In this document: one piece after another, positions 9,877-20,191 of the stretch
Numbering within the stretch: position 1 is the first letter of the stretch
Layout of the letters: each line of letters starts with the position of its first letter
Assembly: GCA_937923485.1 (NCBI GenBank)
Contig: CALDUE010000031.1
Span: 1-64,000 of the forward strand
Direction: 5' to 3'
Origin: an uncultured Saprospiraceae bacterium
GTDB lineage: Bacteria; Bacteroidota; Bacteroidia; Chitinophagales; Saprospiraceae
DNA length: 64,000 bases
Position numbers and translations under genes: made by a program
The notes under the pieces: model-generated
Seen by the model: only the letters and a program-made list of their open reading frames with translations
What the model was told of the DNA's origin: nothing
Database searches by the model: none

Positions 9877-12800
9877 ATGTCCCCTAGCATTACACGTATT
9901 CGCTTTTGGTATATACTATTCTTCTCTTTTCTTGTCTTGAGCAACGTTGCATTTCTTGATGCAGTCATTGCTTCTTCGACAGATCCTTGGATCAATGAAA
10001 TTCATTACGATAACAATGGAGGTGACGTTGGCGAAGGGGTTGAAATCGCTGGTCCTGCTGGCCTTGATTTGTCCGCCTACCAATTGGTGTTCTATAACGG
10101 GGGTAACGGAGCGCCGTATGCAACAATAGCTTTATCAGGGATTATTCCTGACGAAGGCAATGGCGGAGGAGCTATCAACTTCCCAAGAAGCGGAATCCAG
10201 AATGGACCACCTGACGGACTTGCGCTAGTCGAAAATGCATCAGGCACAGTTATTCTCTTTTTGAGCTACGAAGGAACGCTTACTGCTACTAGCGGACCTG
10301 CAATAGGGATGACGAGTATAGATATAGGCGTCCAAGAAACGGGCACAACACCAGTTGGCCAAAGTCTTCAGCTCGTAGGCACGGGGTGTTCGTACACCGA
10401 TTTTACTTGGCAGGCACCCTCGGCTAGCTCTGTAGGTTTATTGAATGATGGTCAGATGTTCTTGGCACCTGGGGTCAATCAAGCTCCATCCGCAGGAATG
10501 GCGAGAGTCGGCGTAGAGCTGCCCACCTCTGGGGGAGCAGATTGTCCAGATATGGCGACCGTTTCCGCAATGATTGGGAACACATTTTCGGTCGGAGATG
10601 CGATCGTGATAGCAGGAATTGGAGTTCCAGTTCCAACAGCAACAGAAGTTAGCGATGATACAGATCCTGCTTCAGAGCTTATCGTGAACGTCACCAATAT
10701 CATGGTGACACCAAGTACCTGCACTACACAAATTGCCGTAACCTACACGGTCGAGGATACCGAAGGAGCGACAAGCGATCCTCGCACAGATACATTTCTT
10801 GTCATCGACAATGAAGGTCCAACCTTTACGACTCCAGTAGGAAGTTTAGATGCAGCTTTCGCCAAAACAGCCCTCGCGGCATTTTCGACAGGAGATTGCG
10901 CAGATGACATTGATCTAGCAGCACTCGCAACAGCAGCCGAAGCTACCGCTAATGGAGGACCAGCCTTCATCTTAGGAGCCTTGCCGCTTGCTACAGATGA
11001 ATGCTCGCCACCAATCACGTATAGCGCATCTGCCAGCCTTGGAGCAACAAGTAATGCTTGTGTGGCCTTCGTAGAATTAGAAGTATCAGCGATGGATGCC
11101 TGCGGAAACGTCGGCTTGGCTTCTTTCCTTGTTACATATACAATTACAGGCTCAGGTGCGGCAGTACTCCCAGCTGCTCCGCCTGCTGCAATGGCGACCA
11201 CAAGTGCTGGAGCAAACTGTCTCATGCCCTTTGGTACACTTGCTATAGGCGACATGTTTGCACCAAACGCAACTGTAACGATAGGGGGACAAGCTGTTAG
11301 CCTACCATCTTCGGCTGAGATCATGGGTTGCGTCGGACTGAATCCGATGTTTACGATCACCGCACTCAACAGCGCTGCTTCTGCAGACCTCTGTGTCACT
11401 AACCTCATAGTTGATTTCACCTTTGACAGCGATTGTGGATCAGCAGGATCACTGCCATACAGTTTGAGCGTAGATTTAATTGATGACACTGCTCCACTAG
11501 TAATTGCACCAGCAAACACAACGATCACCTGTCTCGATGATCCTAATAATTTGATGTTGACTGGAGAGGCTACGGCCACAGACAATTGCGCATCAGGTAT
11601 GTCGGCACCCCTTACCGCAGCAGGTCAAATCTTCATCAATGAGTTTCACTACGATAACATCAGCACAGATGTTGGAGAATTTATCGAGATCGCTGGACCC
11701 GCAGGTACCGACCTCTCTGGCTTTACACTAGAATTAGTGAACGGAGGTGCCGGGAACGTGTATAACACAATCAACCTTTCAGGGATCATACCTAACGAAG
11801 GAGCAGGCTTTGGTGCGATCTCATTCCCACTCCCAGCCAACGGGCTGCAAAATGGAGGTCCAGATGGAATTGCACTTTGTGGTCCAACAGGAGTTATCGA
11901 ATTCCTTAGTTATGAGGGAGCATTCGTGGCAGCCGCAGGCTGTGCCAATGGAATTATGAGTACAGATGTTGGCGTCTCAGAATCAAATACCAGCACTCCA
12001 ATCGGATCGAGTATTCAAAGAACCGGCACAGGAATAAACGGAAGAGACTTCGCGTGGGTAGGTCCGACAATGCAGTCTCCAGGCGCATTAAACAATGGAC
12101 AATCCATTTCTATGACGGGTCCAACGGGTCCGACAGGAGGAATGGTGGCAGTTACGTTTACCGATAACATCATCCCAGGTGGCTGCTCAGCTGAGGCAAC
12201 AATTCAACGGACATGGGAGGCAATGGATGCCTGCGGGAATATCGGAACGGCCCTTCAAACCATCATGGTCGTTGATCCAACTCCACCAATGTTTGATCAA
12301 GCGCCAGGTGCTTTAGACAATACAATCAGCACGACTCAGCTCAATGCCGCTGGGTTTGGAAGCTGTGCAGTTCAGTTGGACCTCAGTGGGCTTCCACTCA
12401 ATCTCAACTTTGCGATTCTCTTTGGACAGACCAACTTCGGTGGAATTTTCCAGATTCCTTCGGCATCAGACGATTGCACATTTGTTTCTATTCGAGCAAC
12501 GAGTGCGGAGTTCACTAATGTGATAGGCACAGGACCTTGTTCCGCAAATATTGAAGTAACCTATACTGCTACCAATGAATGTGGTCTCTCAAGTACATAC
12601 CTCACCACGCTATCAATTGTCGACGATGAAGCACCTGTGATTGATCCAGGATTCACCACAGCCTTTACAATCGATTGTGATATGCCGTTCGATACAGCAA
12701 CTACCGGTCAGCCGACTTTCACAGACAATTGTGGGACGAGCATGACCGCAGCCCCAGTGCTTTTGATCAACGAATTTCACTACGACAACATGGGTGGAGA

Positions 12801-15800
12801 CCAGAACGAGTTTGTCGAAATTGCTGGTACGGCAGGAATCAATCTTGCGGGCTACAGCTTAGAATTCTACAACGGTGGCAATGGAGCCGTATACCGCACC
12901 ACACCGCTTTCAGGTGTACTTCCAGACGAAGGACAAGGAGGTGGCGCACTTTCTTTCCCGCTACCGACCAATGGAATTCAGAACGGGAGTCCAGATGGCA
13001 TTGCTCTCGTAGATCCAGCAGGAATGGTTGTTGAATTTATCAGTTATGAAGGCGTAATGACGGCAAGTAATGGCGCGGCTGTTGGTCTCATGTCAACAGA
13101 TGTCGGAGTAGAAGAAAATGACGCCACACTTTCCACCCAAAGTTTACAAAGAGTAGGCGCAGGAGACATGGCATCAAGTTTTATGTTCTCAGGACCGAGC
13201 ACTGCAAGTCCTGGATTGCTAAATGTCAATCAAGTCTATCTCTCAAGCCAGACTGTAACCGTAACATTCTCTGAGAGTAGTGTGGTTGATCCTATGTGCG
13301 CCAATGGCCAAACGATTACTCGTGCATGGACCGCGGATGATGGCTGCGGCAACATTACCGTTGCGACTCAGGTCGTTCAAGTAGTTGACGATGAAGCGCC
13401 AGTCTATGTTAGCTTTCCAGATGACATGACCGTTGAGTGCTCCACTCTTCCTGGATCAGTTAATATGGAGGCGCAAATTGCTGCTTTTGCAGACGGGCTG
13501 CCGTTCCCAGTCGTAATAGATAATTGTTCAACGGGCCTAGTACCAACCTTCACAGATGTGTTTACGCTTACAGGGCCTTGCCCTACCGTGAGTACGTTTG
13601 AGCGAATCTTCGATCCAATCGATGATGGCTGCGGTAACATTCTTGCAAGTCGTACGCTCACGATTACCGTCATTGATACCCTCGCTCCTGTATTCGTAGG
13701 TATTCAGACTGGTGGCGATATTAACTGTGAAACGGGAAGCATTCCTGCCGCAGGAACGGTCACTGTTCAAGATTGTGATCCGAACACAATTTTCACCGAA
13801 GTTGATGACGAGCAGATTGTCGCGAGTAATGGTGTAGCCCGAATCGTAACTCGCACCTTCAATGCTATCGACGGTTGTGGTAACGAGTCGATGCAGGTTG
13901 AGACCTATCGTTTGCTCGACCTAATCGGACCTACCATTGTTAGTTGCCCGAGTGATATCGGTCCAATCGTCGCACGTCCAGATGACATGGCTACAGTGAC
14001 CTTTGATACGCCAGTATTTGATGACAACTGTAGTTTTAGCGTAAGCTCAACACACACCAGCGGCCAAGACTTTCCCGTCGGCATTACTACCGTAACATTT
14101 ACTGCAGCTGACGAAGGTGGTGGATTTGTAACGTGTGCGTTTCAAGTCAAAGTGGTCAAAGCCCTCAACCTCACTTGTGTGGATCAGCGCATTAGTATCG
14201 ATACACCAAGTGACCTTACGCGGGCGGACATCAACTTCCCTTTCCCGACGACGACTTGCGAGACTTGCCCGCAAGGAGAACCACTCCCCAACCTAGAATA
14301 TCTCGGTTACTTTCAAGGACACCGCTATTACGTAAGTGCACCGGGTGATACGCGATCTTGGTCAGAAGCGCAACGACTTGCACTAAGTTTTGGAGGCCGA
14401 TTAGTCCAAGTAAATTCAGCTGAAGAAAATCGTTTCCTTCAGCGCGAACTTCCATATGACAACGCACTCATAGGTCACTTTACAGGTTTTGGATCGACAA
14501 ATTATACGGGCACATTCTCTTCGCAGATTTTCGAGAATTTTGCACCAGGCTTCCCTATTACTGGCACCAACGAATTTTTCGTCTTACTCGATGCTGCTAC
14601 GGGTACTCACACCAATGTGAACAGTAGTGAAATGCCGTTCCTCGTCGAGTTCCCTTGCGTAGAGATCGAGGTAATCGATATGCCTGCGGATAGTCTATTC
14701 GATCAAGGAACTAACTGCATCATCTACGCCGCAGTGGATCAATGCGGCAACCGAGATACCTGTCACTACACGTTCGGCGTCAATACGTTTGATGTAAATT
14801 ATTGCGGTCCTTCAGGAGCTACGTTTGGAAATGAGGAGGAGTATTTCATTACAGAAGTAAGTCTGAATGCTTTCGCCAAAACCTTCGATGCGTCGTCAAG
14901 TTTCTTCAATACGCGCGATACGGTGAGGCTTGATGAGGATAATCTGAACACCTTTAGTTTCTCAGCAGAAACAAGTGGCGTGGAAGGAGCATCGTTCCCT
15001 TCCTTCTGGCGTGTCTGGGTAGATGCCAACCGGGATGGGGACTTTTATGATGCAGGAGAAATGATCCATCAAGTCTTTGGAGATGCTTCAGCGGTTGGAA
15101 CACTAACCCTCCCATCAGCCTTACAAACGGAGAGTCCTACGCGCATCCGTGTAGCTTTCAGTCGCTACAACTTCCCAGAGGTTTGCGGAGATAATCCATT
15201 CGGTGACGTAAAGGATTTCTCGCTCATTCCAATTACAACTACAACACCACGTCTTACGCTTTCTGGGGCTCGTGGTATTGGGCAGCAACTCCTCACAGCC
15301 ACGAGTGTAGAAGATCCTGAGATTGATTCGTACATGATGCTTAGAGGCGTTAGCCAGCATGAACTAACGAAGATTGATTTTTGGGATGCGTTGTATGGTG
15401 ATCGTAGTGAGCATGACTATAACCTAGCGGATAATGATCCAATGATCTCAGCTTATTACCAAGCGGTTGCTTTAGACGATCAGGGATATGCTATTCGTGC
15501 GAGTAACATCATCTACCTGACTATGCCTTCTCGTCGTGGTACAGTGAAGGCATATCCAAACCCCGCCCGTGATCTCATTCATATTGAGCTCGGAGCTGTG
15601 GAGGATGGAACTTCAAACCCAATAGGTGTTTCGCAAGGGGGTGACATCGACTTATATGACGCGCTCGGTCGGATCATTCTTAGTCAATCGATTCCTGTTG
15701 GTGAGACGAAGCTTAGAATGGCCTTGCCAAGCTTGGCCACGGGAACGTATATGCTACGCGTATCTCAGCCAGAGAGCGAGCCGCAAACAGTGAAAATCAC

Positions 15801-15840
15801 GATTGATCAAAGTGGCTCTGCAGTAGTGCCTAGGGCTTAA
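9877..15840 (+). CDS. Giant T9SS-secreted multidomain protein (3 lamin-tail-like repeats, HYR-like, C-type-lectin-like region, sorting domain)
   Basis: Signal peptide; three INE[IF]HYDN...IEIAG...SYEG repeats; YYVSAPGDTRSWSEAQRLALSFGGRLVQVNSAEEN; C-terminal VKAYPNPARDLIHIELG...GTYMLRV. Confidence 0.85.
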   Translation: MSPSITRIRFWYILFFSFLVLSNVAFLDAVIASSTDPWINEIHYDNNGGDVGEGVEIAGPAGLDLSAYQLVFYNGGNGAPYATIALSGIIPDEGNGGGAINFPRSGIQNGPPDGLALVENASGTVILFLSYEGTLTATSGPAIGMTSIDIGVQETGTTPVGQSLQLVGTGCSYTDFTWQAPSASSVGLLNDGQMFLAPGVNQAPSAGMARVGVELPTSGGADCPDMATVSAMIGNTFSVGDAIVIAGIGVPVPTATEVSDDTDPASELIVNVTNIMVTPSTCTTQIAVTYTVEDTEGATSDPRTDTFLVIDNEGPTFTTPVGSLDAAFAKTALAAFSTGDCADDIDLAALATAAEATANGGPAFILGALPLATDECSPPITYSASASLGATSNACVAFVELEVSAMDACGNVGLASFLVTYTITGSGAAVLPAAPPAAMATTSAGANCLMPFGTLAIGDMFAPNATVTIGGQAVSLPSSAEIMGCVGLNPMFTITALNSAASADLCVTNLIVDFTFDSDCGSAGSLPYSLSVDLIDDTAPLVIAPANTTITCLDDPNNLMLTGEATATDNCASGMSAPLTAAGQIFINEFHYDNISTDVGEFIEIAGPAGTDLSGFTLELVNGGAGNVYNTINLSGIIPNEGAGFGAISFPLPANGLQNGGPDGIALCGPTGVIEFLSYEGAFVAAAGCANGIMSTDVGVSESNTSTPIGSSIQRTGTGINGRDFAWVGPTMQSPGALNNGQSISMTGPTGPTGGMVAVTFTDNIIPGGCSAEATIQRTWEAMDACGNIGTALQTIMVVDPTPPMFDQAPGALDNTISTTQLNAAGFGSCAVQLDLSGLPLNLNFAILFGQTNFGGIFQIPSASDDCTFVSIRATSAEFTNVIGTGPCSANIEVTYTATNECGLSSTYLTTLSIVDDEAPVIDPGFTTAFTIDCDMPFDTATTGQPTFTDNCGTSMTAAPVLLINEFHYDNMGGDQNEFVEIAGTAGINLAGYSLEFYNGGNGAVYRTTPLSGVLPDEGQGGGALSFPLPTNGIQNGSPDGIALVDPAGMVVEFISYEGVMTASNGAAVGLMSTDVGVEENDATLSTQSLQRVGAGDMASSFMFSGPSTASPGLLNVNQVYLSSQTVTVTFSESSVVDPMCANGQTITRAWTADDGCGNITVATQVVQVVDDEAPVYVSFPDDMTVECSTLPGSVNMEAQIAAFADGLPFPVVIDNCSTGLVPTFTDVFTLTGPCPTVSTFERIFDPIDDGCGNILASRTLTITVIDTLAPVFVGIQTGGDINCETGSIPAAGTVTVQDCDPNTIFTEVDDEQIVASNGVARIVTRTFNAIDGCGNESMQVETYRLLDLIGPTIVSCPSDIGPIVARPDDMATVTFDTPVFDDNCSFSVSSTHTSGQDFPVGITTVTFTAADEGGGFVTCAFQVKVVKALNLTCVDQRISIDTPSDLTRADINFPFPTTTCETCPQGEPLPNLEYLGYFQGHRYYVSAPGDTRSWSEAQRLALSFGGRLVQVNSAEENRFLQRELPYDNALIGHFTGFGSTNYTGTFSSQIFENFAPGFPITGTNEFFVLLDAATGTHTNVNSSEMPFLVEFPCVEIEVIDMPADSLFDQGTNCIIYAAVDQCGNRDTCHYTFGVNTFDVNYCGPSGATFGNEEEYFITEVSLNAFAKTFDASSSFFNTRDTVRLDEDNLNTFSFSAETSGVEGASFPSFWRVWVDANRDGDFYDAGEMIHQVFGDASAVGTLTLPSALQTESPTRIRVAFSRYNFPEVCGDNPFGDVKDFSLIPITTTTPRLTLSGARGIGQQLLTATSVEDPEIDSYMMLRGVSQHELTKIDFWDALYGDRSEHDYNLADNDPMISAYYQAVALDDQGYAIRASNIIYLTMPSRRGTVKAYPNPARDLIHIELGAVEDGTSNPIGVSQGGDIDLYDALGRIILSQSIPVGETKLRMALPSLATGTYMLRVSQPESEPQTVKITIDQSGSAVVPRA
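9991..10455 (+). repeat. Lamin-tail-like coding repeat, copy 1
   Basis: INEIHYDNNGGDVGEGVEIAGPAGLDLSAY...LLNDGQ. Confidence 0.75.
10855..10868 (+). repeat. Iterated motif GCTTTCGCCAAAAC, exact (giant secreted protein, AFAKT)
   Basis: Exact 14-mer. Confidence 0.9.
11635..12103 (+). repeat. Lamin-tail-like coding repeat, copy 2
   Basis: INEFHYDNISTDVGEFIEIAGPAGTDLSGF...ALNNGQ. Confidence 0.75.
12766..13236 (+). repeat. Lamin-tail-like coding repeat, copy 3
   Basis: INEFHYDNMGGDQNEFVEIAGTAGINLAGY...LLNVNQ. Confidence 0.75.
14869..14882 (+). repeat. Iterated motif GCTTTCGCCAAAAC, exact (giant secreted protein, AFAKT)
   Basis: Exact 14-mer. Confidence 0.9.
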
Positions 15841-15864
15841 GGATAACTTCGACTACCTAAATGG

Positions 15865-15898
15865 AAAAGCCCCAGTGATTGACTCACTGGGGCTTTTT
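15865..15898 (+). terminator. Intrinsic terminator
   Basis: AAAAGCCCCAGTGA TTGAC TCACTGGGGCTTTTT, 14-bp stem. Confidence 0.9.
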
Positions 15899-15974
15899 GT
15901 TTTTGCTCTACTTTATAGAGAACCTAAATTCTACCCTTACCGTGGAGGTTCTTACAAGGGTGCGCGCGATCTAA

Positions 15975-16868
15975 TTACGCTGCCACTTCATCCAACATTT
16001 GCTCGTATCGCTCTTGTAGCTTTTTCAAATCTTCAGGAGTGGGGTAGTGCTCAGATCTAGCACTGCCTAGCTGTGCAAGCTTTGACTTATAGCGATCTAA
16101 CAAGCTGCGTGTAACAGATAAGAAAGCAGCAGCTTCTTCAGGCGAAGAAGTCTTGCCATTTTCGACAATGTCCAGAAGTACCTCGGCTTTGAAAAGTGCA
16201 GAAATCCAGTGACCTGCTTGATGAGGAATACTCCCTTTCATCGCGCGGTCGCAATTGTCTATAGTAGCTGCTCGCTCGCCGCGTGCATGCGAGATCCGTG
16301 CAAGCCCAAGGTGGTGGCTTGGTAGCGCAGGATACATTTCTTTTGAAGACTTAAGATCAGCTTCTGCTTTTTCTAATTCGCCCAACTCCAAGTAAGCATG
16401 TCCTCGCGCATTGTAGGCCCAAGGATGGCGAGAAAACCCTTCAATCGCGTCGGTGAGTGGTCCAATAGAATCTGCCCACCTCTTCTCATTGATAGCTTCC
16501 ATCCCAGCATTGAATGCATGAACGGTACTCTTATCCGAATTAACTTCTAAAATGAGTTGGCGAGGCAATTCGCCTGCTTCTAAAATGAAGACGTCAACTC
16601 TTCCTGCCATTGCAAAAGCCAAAAGCTTTTCAATAGACTTCACGGTATGGGTGAGTGTTTTGTCTGCGGCTTCGTGGACTTTACGCGTAAGCTCGATATG
16701 GAGATAGTCGATTTCTGCTTCAGGATCTTCTCCAAAAAGAACATCTGGGTGAAAGGCAAGATCAAACTTTGCTATCGTCTCTGCAAAGCGAACGTATTCC
16801 GCTCTCGCAAGTGTGATGCTGCGTTTGTTTTTGTACTCAATTCGACCGAAGATGATGACGCGATTCAT
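15975..16868 (-). CDS. Tetratricopeptide-repeat-like protein
   Basis: HPWAYNARGHAYLELGELEKAEADLKSSKEMYPALPSHHLGLARI. Confidence 0.65.
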   Translation of the reverse strand: MNRVIIFGRIEYKNKRSITLARAEYVRFAETIAKFDLAFHPDVLFGEDPEAEIDYLHIELTRKVHEAADKTLTHTVKSIEKLLAFAMAGRVDVFILEAGELPRQLILEVNSDKSTVHAFNAGMEAINEKRWADSIGPLTDAIEGFSRHPWAYNARGHAYLELGELEKAEADLKSSKEMYPALPSHHLGLARISHARGERAATIDNCDRAMKGSIPHQAGHWISALFKAEVLLDIVENGKTSSPEEAAAFLSVTRSLLDRYKSKLAQLGSARSEHYPTPEDLKKLQERYEQMLDEVAA

Positions 16869-17160
16869 AGTTAGTGGCTAGCTTGTGCGATGTGTGACAT
16901 GGAGTTAGTTAACTTTCAATTCAACCAAAAAAATCCAAACCTAGAGGATCCAGAAAAGCATTAGATGCCGAAACGAGAACGTTTCCGCTGCTCTGCCGTT
17001 CGTCTAAGTTTGAATGTATTGGGAATTGGAAGCACAAGACAGCACCTCCGTGACTAACAAAGATCACACATAGTTAACACTTAGCCAAATTTTAACCAGT
17101 TTGATTTTGCCGCGAACGAAATCTACCCTGTTGATGTTGAACGCTTAAACCTCACTTTTT

Positions 17161-17595
17161 ATGATAACTCGGCTAGTCTTCCTTTTCAGTTCTATACTTT
17201 TCTTCGCATGTGCTGACGGGACACTTTCGGCCCAAGCCGATGCACCAGAGGCTGTACAACAAGCATTTTCAGCTAAATACCCAGCCGCGAAAAAGGTGAA
17301 GTGGGGCAAAGATCGAAACGATAGTTTCGAAGCACACTTTCAGCTCAACGGCGTGAAGTACCGAGCAGACTTCAACCCCAGTGGGAGCTGGATTGAAACG
17401 GAACGTTCATTAGATTGGGGTGACCTTCCCGATGCCGTTCAAGATGCCATAAAAGAAGAATACAAAAAGGACGACATCGTAGAACTTGAATTTACCGATA
17501 ATGCGAGGAAAGGTGAATTTTATGATGTCGAGATAGATCCCAAAGGCAAAAAGAAATTCGATATTGAATACCGAGCCGATGGGAGTAAACTTTGA
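17161..17595 (+). CDS. PepSY-like domain secreted protein
   Basis: Signal peptide; AVQQAFSAKYPAAKKVKWGKDRNDSFEAHFQLNG...EIDPKGKKKFDIEY. Confidence 0.75.
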   Translation: MITRLVFLFSSILFFACADGTLSAQADAPEAVQQAFSAKYPAAKKVKWGKDRNDSFEAHFQLNGVKYRADFNPSGSWIETERSLDWGDLPDAVQDAIKEEYKKDDIVELEFTDNARKGEFYDVEIDPKGKKKFDIEYRADGSKL

Positions 17596-17601
17596 CAGAC
17601 A

Positions 17602-18660
17602 CTAGACGTCAGCCGTCTCCCACACCTTACAGCCTTCCGTGCAGTTCTTGCAGATTTCAATATGCTCTCGACCTCTTAGAATGGAGGCTCGGAAACGTTG
17701 ATATGCTTTAGATTCCCAAATTTCCGTGAAGCTATGCGACTTTAAATCACCTAGCTGGTGTTCTGCGTCCTTGTCAAAACAGCAAGGCACTACCAGTCCG
17801 TCCCAAGTGATCACACAAGAATGCCAAAGCTTCCAGCAATGGTTGAGTAGCTGGTTTTTGATTTTGTACGTGCCGTCTTTTTGCTGAGCGTAACGGCTAT
17901 ACTTTTCAATGGTCGGAATTAACGGATTACCGTTCTCAAAATCATAAACCTGCGCTGTCTTCAACTTTACTTCATCAACTCCCACTTCTTCAGCTAGGCG
18001 ATAGATTTCTGGAATTTGATGCTCATTAGGTTTGACGACTAAGAACTGAAAAATGATGTGAGGGTGAGTGGCACCTGCATCAGCCTTTGCTTTAACCAAG
18101 TTGCGCGCGCCTTGCAAGACGTTTTCTAGTTTACCCTCCTTTCGATAAGCTTGATAGGTTTCCTGATCGGTTCCATCTACGGAAATGATGACCCGATCGA
18201 GTCCACTTTCTACGGTTGCTTTAGCGTTGGCTGGACTCAAAAAGTGGCCGTTTGTGCTCGTAATGGTGTAGATTCCTTTGTCGTGGGCATGCTTCACCAT
18301 CTCCAAGAAATTAGGATTGATGTACGGTTCTCCTTGGAAATAGAAGATGAGGTACATCAACTCTTTACCAAGTTGATCGATAGTATCGCGGAAAAAATCC
18401 TTTTTCAGATTTCCTGTTGGGCGCGTAAAGTTCCTCAGCCCACTTGGACATTCCGGGCAGCGCAAATTACAAGCCGTGGTTGGCTCAACGCTAATGGTGA
18501 AAGGTCGTCCCCACTGAACAGGCTTGCCTTTTGCTCGGGTCACATAATAAGACGCCCCAACCTTCGCCGCGTTCCAAACTCGACGTGCTGTAAGCTTTCG
18601 CAAAAACCTGAGGGTATCGGCTCTGTACACGTCGGCAAGGTAGTAGAGGAAATCCTTCAA
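17602..18660 (-). CDS. Radical SAM/SPASM domain protein
   Basis: TTACNLRCPECPSG (CxxxCxxC); C-terminal Cys cluster CVITWDGLVVPCC...CKNCTEGC. Confidence 0.88.
   Translation of the reverse strand: MKDFLYYLADVYRADTLRFLRKLTARRVWNAAKVGASYYVTRAKGKPVQWGRPFTISVEPTTACNLRCPECPSGLRNFTRPTGNLKKDFFRDTIDQLGKELMYLIFYFQGEPYINPNFLEMVKHAHDKGIYTITSTNGHFLSPANAKATVESGLDRVIISVDGTDQETYQAYRKEGKLENVLQGARNLVKAKADAGATHPHIIFQFLVVKPNEHQIPEIYRLAEEVGVDEVKLKTAQVYDFENGNPLIPTIEKYSRYAQQKDGTYKIKNQLLNHCWKLWHSCVITWDGLVVPCCFDKDAEHQLGDLKSHSFTEIWESKAYQRFRASILRGREHIEICKNCTEGCKVWETADV
18594..18607 (+). repeat. Iterated motif, 1 mismatch (GCTTTCGCAAAAAC)
   Basis: 13/14 match. Confidence 0.55.
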
Positions 18661-18837
18661 AAGCGGAAAAGCACAGCGATCCAGGTGATAAGCATGCGTT
18701 AATGCATCAAGTGCATGTCAAAACACTTTCAATGCGCACGATCCTTACTGCATGAATGAGCATATTTGGCAACAGACTCTTGTTAGTTTTGCCGACCATA
18801 GTCCTGCAGTATCGTGGGAAAGGCGAAAAGCCATCCC

Positions 18838-19518
18838 ATGTTCAATTGGATTCCAACGTTTATTACCAAGCTCCTCGGTAGGCCTTCCGCCGAACACTCT
18901 AATGTGCAGCAACAGCAGGTCTCCGAGCAAGAAGAAGAGCTGGAAATCGATCCATCCATGAAGTACCTCATCGTCGGTCTCGGAAACATAGGGCCAGAGT
19001 ACATGTACACAAGGCACAACGTTGGTTTTGAGGTGCTTGATCACCTTGCGGCAAAACATGAAGTCGCATGGAAAACCGAAACCCTAGGAGATGTCGCGCG
19101 CATCAAACATCGTAGTAGAACCTACGTCCTACTCAAACCAAGTACCTTCATGAATCGAAGCGGAAAAGCGACGCGCTACTGGTTGGAGAAAGAGAAATTG
19201 GAAAAAGATCGTTTGCTCGTAATCGTCGACGACCTTGCCATAAAATTTGGTGCATTAAGACTTCGAGGTAAAGGTTCGCCAGGAACGCACAATGGACTTA
19301 AGGATATTGATCAAATGACAGGAGGCGGTAATTATGCACGTCTTCGAATAGGAATTGGGGCAGATTTTCCGAAAGGCAGGCAAGTTGATTTTGTACTCGG
19401 ACGTTGGAGCGAAGAAGAGTCAAAGAACCTCCCTCCGGTTTTGGCGAAAGCTGCAGAAGCAACCCTCGCTTTTGGCACAATTGGCCTCAATCAGACGATG
19501 AATAAATACAATGGTTAA
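18838..19518 (+). CDS. pth: Peptidyl-tRNA hydrolase
   Basis: MKYLIVGLGNIGPEYMYTRHNVGFEVLDHLA, LLKPSTFMNRSGKA, KGSPGTHNGLKDI; start ambiguous (18838 or 18958). Confidence 0.92.
   Translation: MFNWIPTFITKLLGRPSAEHSNVQQQQVSEQEEELEIDPSMKYLIVGLGNIGPEYMYTRHNVGFEVLDHLAAKHEVAWKTETLGDVARIKHRSRTYVLLKPSTFMNRSGKATRYWLEKEKLEKDRLLVIVDDLAIKFGALRLRGKGSPGTHNGLKDIDQMTGGGNYARLRIGIGADFPKGRQVDFVLGRWSEEESKNLPPVLAKAAEATLAFGTIGLNQTMNKYNG
19438..19451 (-). repeat. Iterated motif GCTTTCGCCAAAAC, exact (in pth, VLAKA)
   Basis: Exact 14-mer. Confidence 0.9.
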
Positions 19519-19570
19519 CAAAGCAATCTACACGACGCAAGAAGTCGAGCTTCTTAGCGTTAGGCTTAAG

Positions 19571-20191
19571 ATGAAGTATGCAATTATACCATTTTGCCTT
19601 CTGCTTCTACTCTCCATCGCTTGTTCGAATTCGAACCAAGTCGAAATAAAAAACGACGATGGAGTAGTGGTAGAACGCTATGAACTTAGCAAGGAAGATT
19701 CGACCATGCACGGAAGCTATGAAGCCTTCGACGAGAAAGGCCAGCTCATTGAAAAATCAAGCTACGCTAAAGGAAAACTAGACGGGGTCCGCACACTTTA
19801 CTATCCCAGCGGTGGTGTCCAATACGAAGAGACTCACCTCAATGGCGAGTTTGAGGGGATCTACAAAGCGTATTATCCTGAAGGTGAGCTGGAGTTGGAA
19901 GGTAAGTACGTCGACAATAAAATGACAGGTATTTGGACGGCCTATTATCCCAATGGGACCAAAAAAGAGGCTGTCACCTTTGTCGACAACGAGGAAAACG
20001 GCCCCTTCACAGAGTGGCATGCAAGCGGCACACTTAAGGCTGAAGGCTCTTATGCCAACGGTGATAATGAGGAAGGCGAACTCGTGCTCTATGATCTTAA
20101 TGGCAAGGTGAACAAGCGAATGTTTTGCGAAGGAGGGATTTGTAGAACCGTACCGTTGGAAACCGAAGAAACAGCATCAAATGAAGAGTAG
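19571..20191 (+). CDS. MORN-repeat / YwqK-like lipoprotein
   Basis: Lipobox LLSIACS; repeated GxYeaYyPnGxl-type motifs. Confidence 0.75.
   Translation: MKYAIIPFCLLLLLSIACSNSNQVEIKNDDGVVVERYELSKEDSTMHGSYEAFDEKGQLIEKSSYAKGKLDGVRTLYYPSGGVQYEETHLNGEFEGIYKAYYPEGELELEGKYVDNKMTGIWTAYYPNGTKKEAVTFVDNEENGPFTEWHASGTLKAEGSYANGDNEEGELVLYDLNGKVNKRMFCEGGICRTVPLETEETASNEE

Noticed and set aside
10743-11585. 280-aa - strand ORF opposite the giant secreted protein gene
   Set aside because: Low-complexity A/S/V-rich antisense shadow; the + strand gene is well supported.
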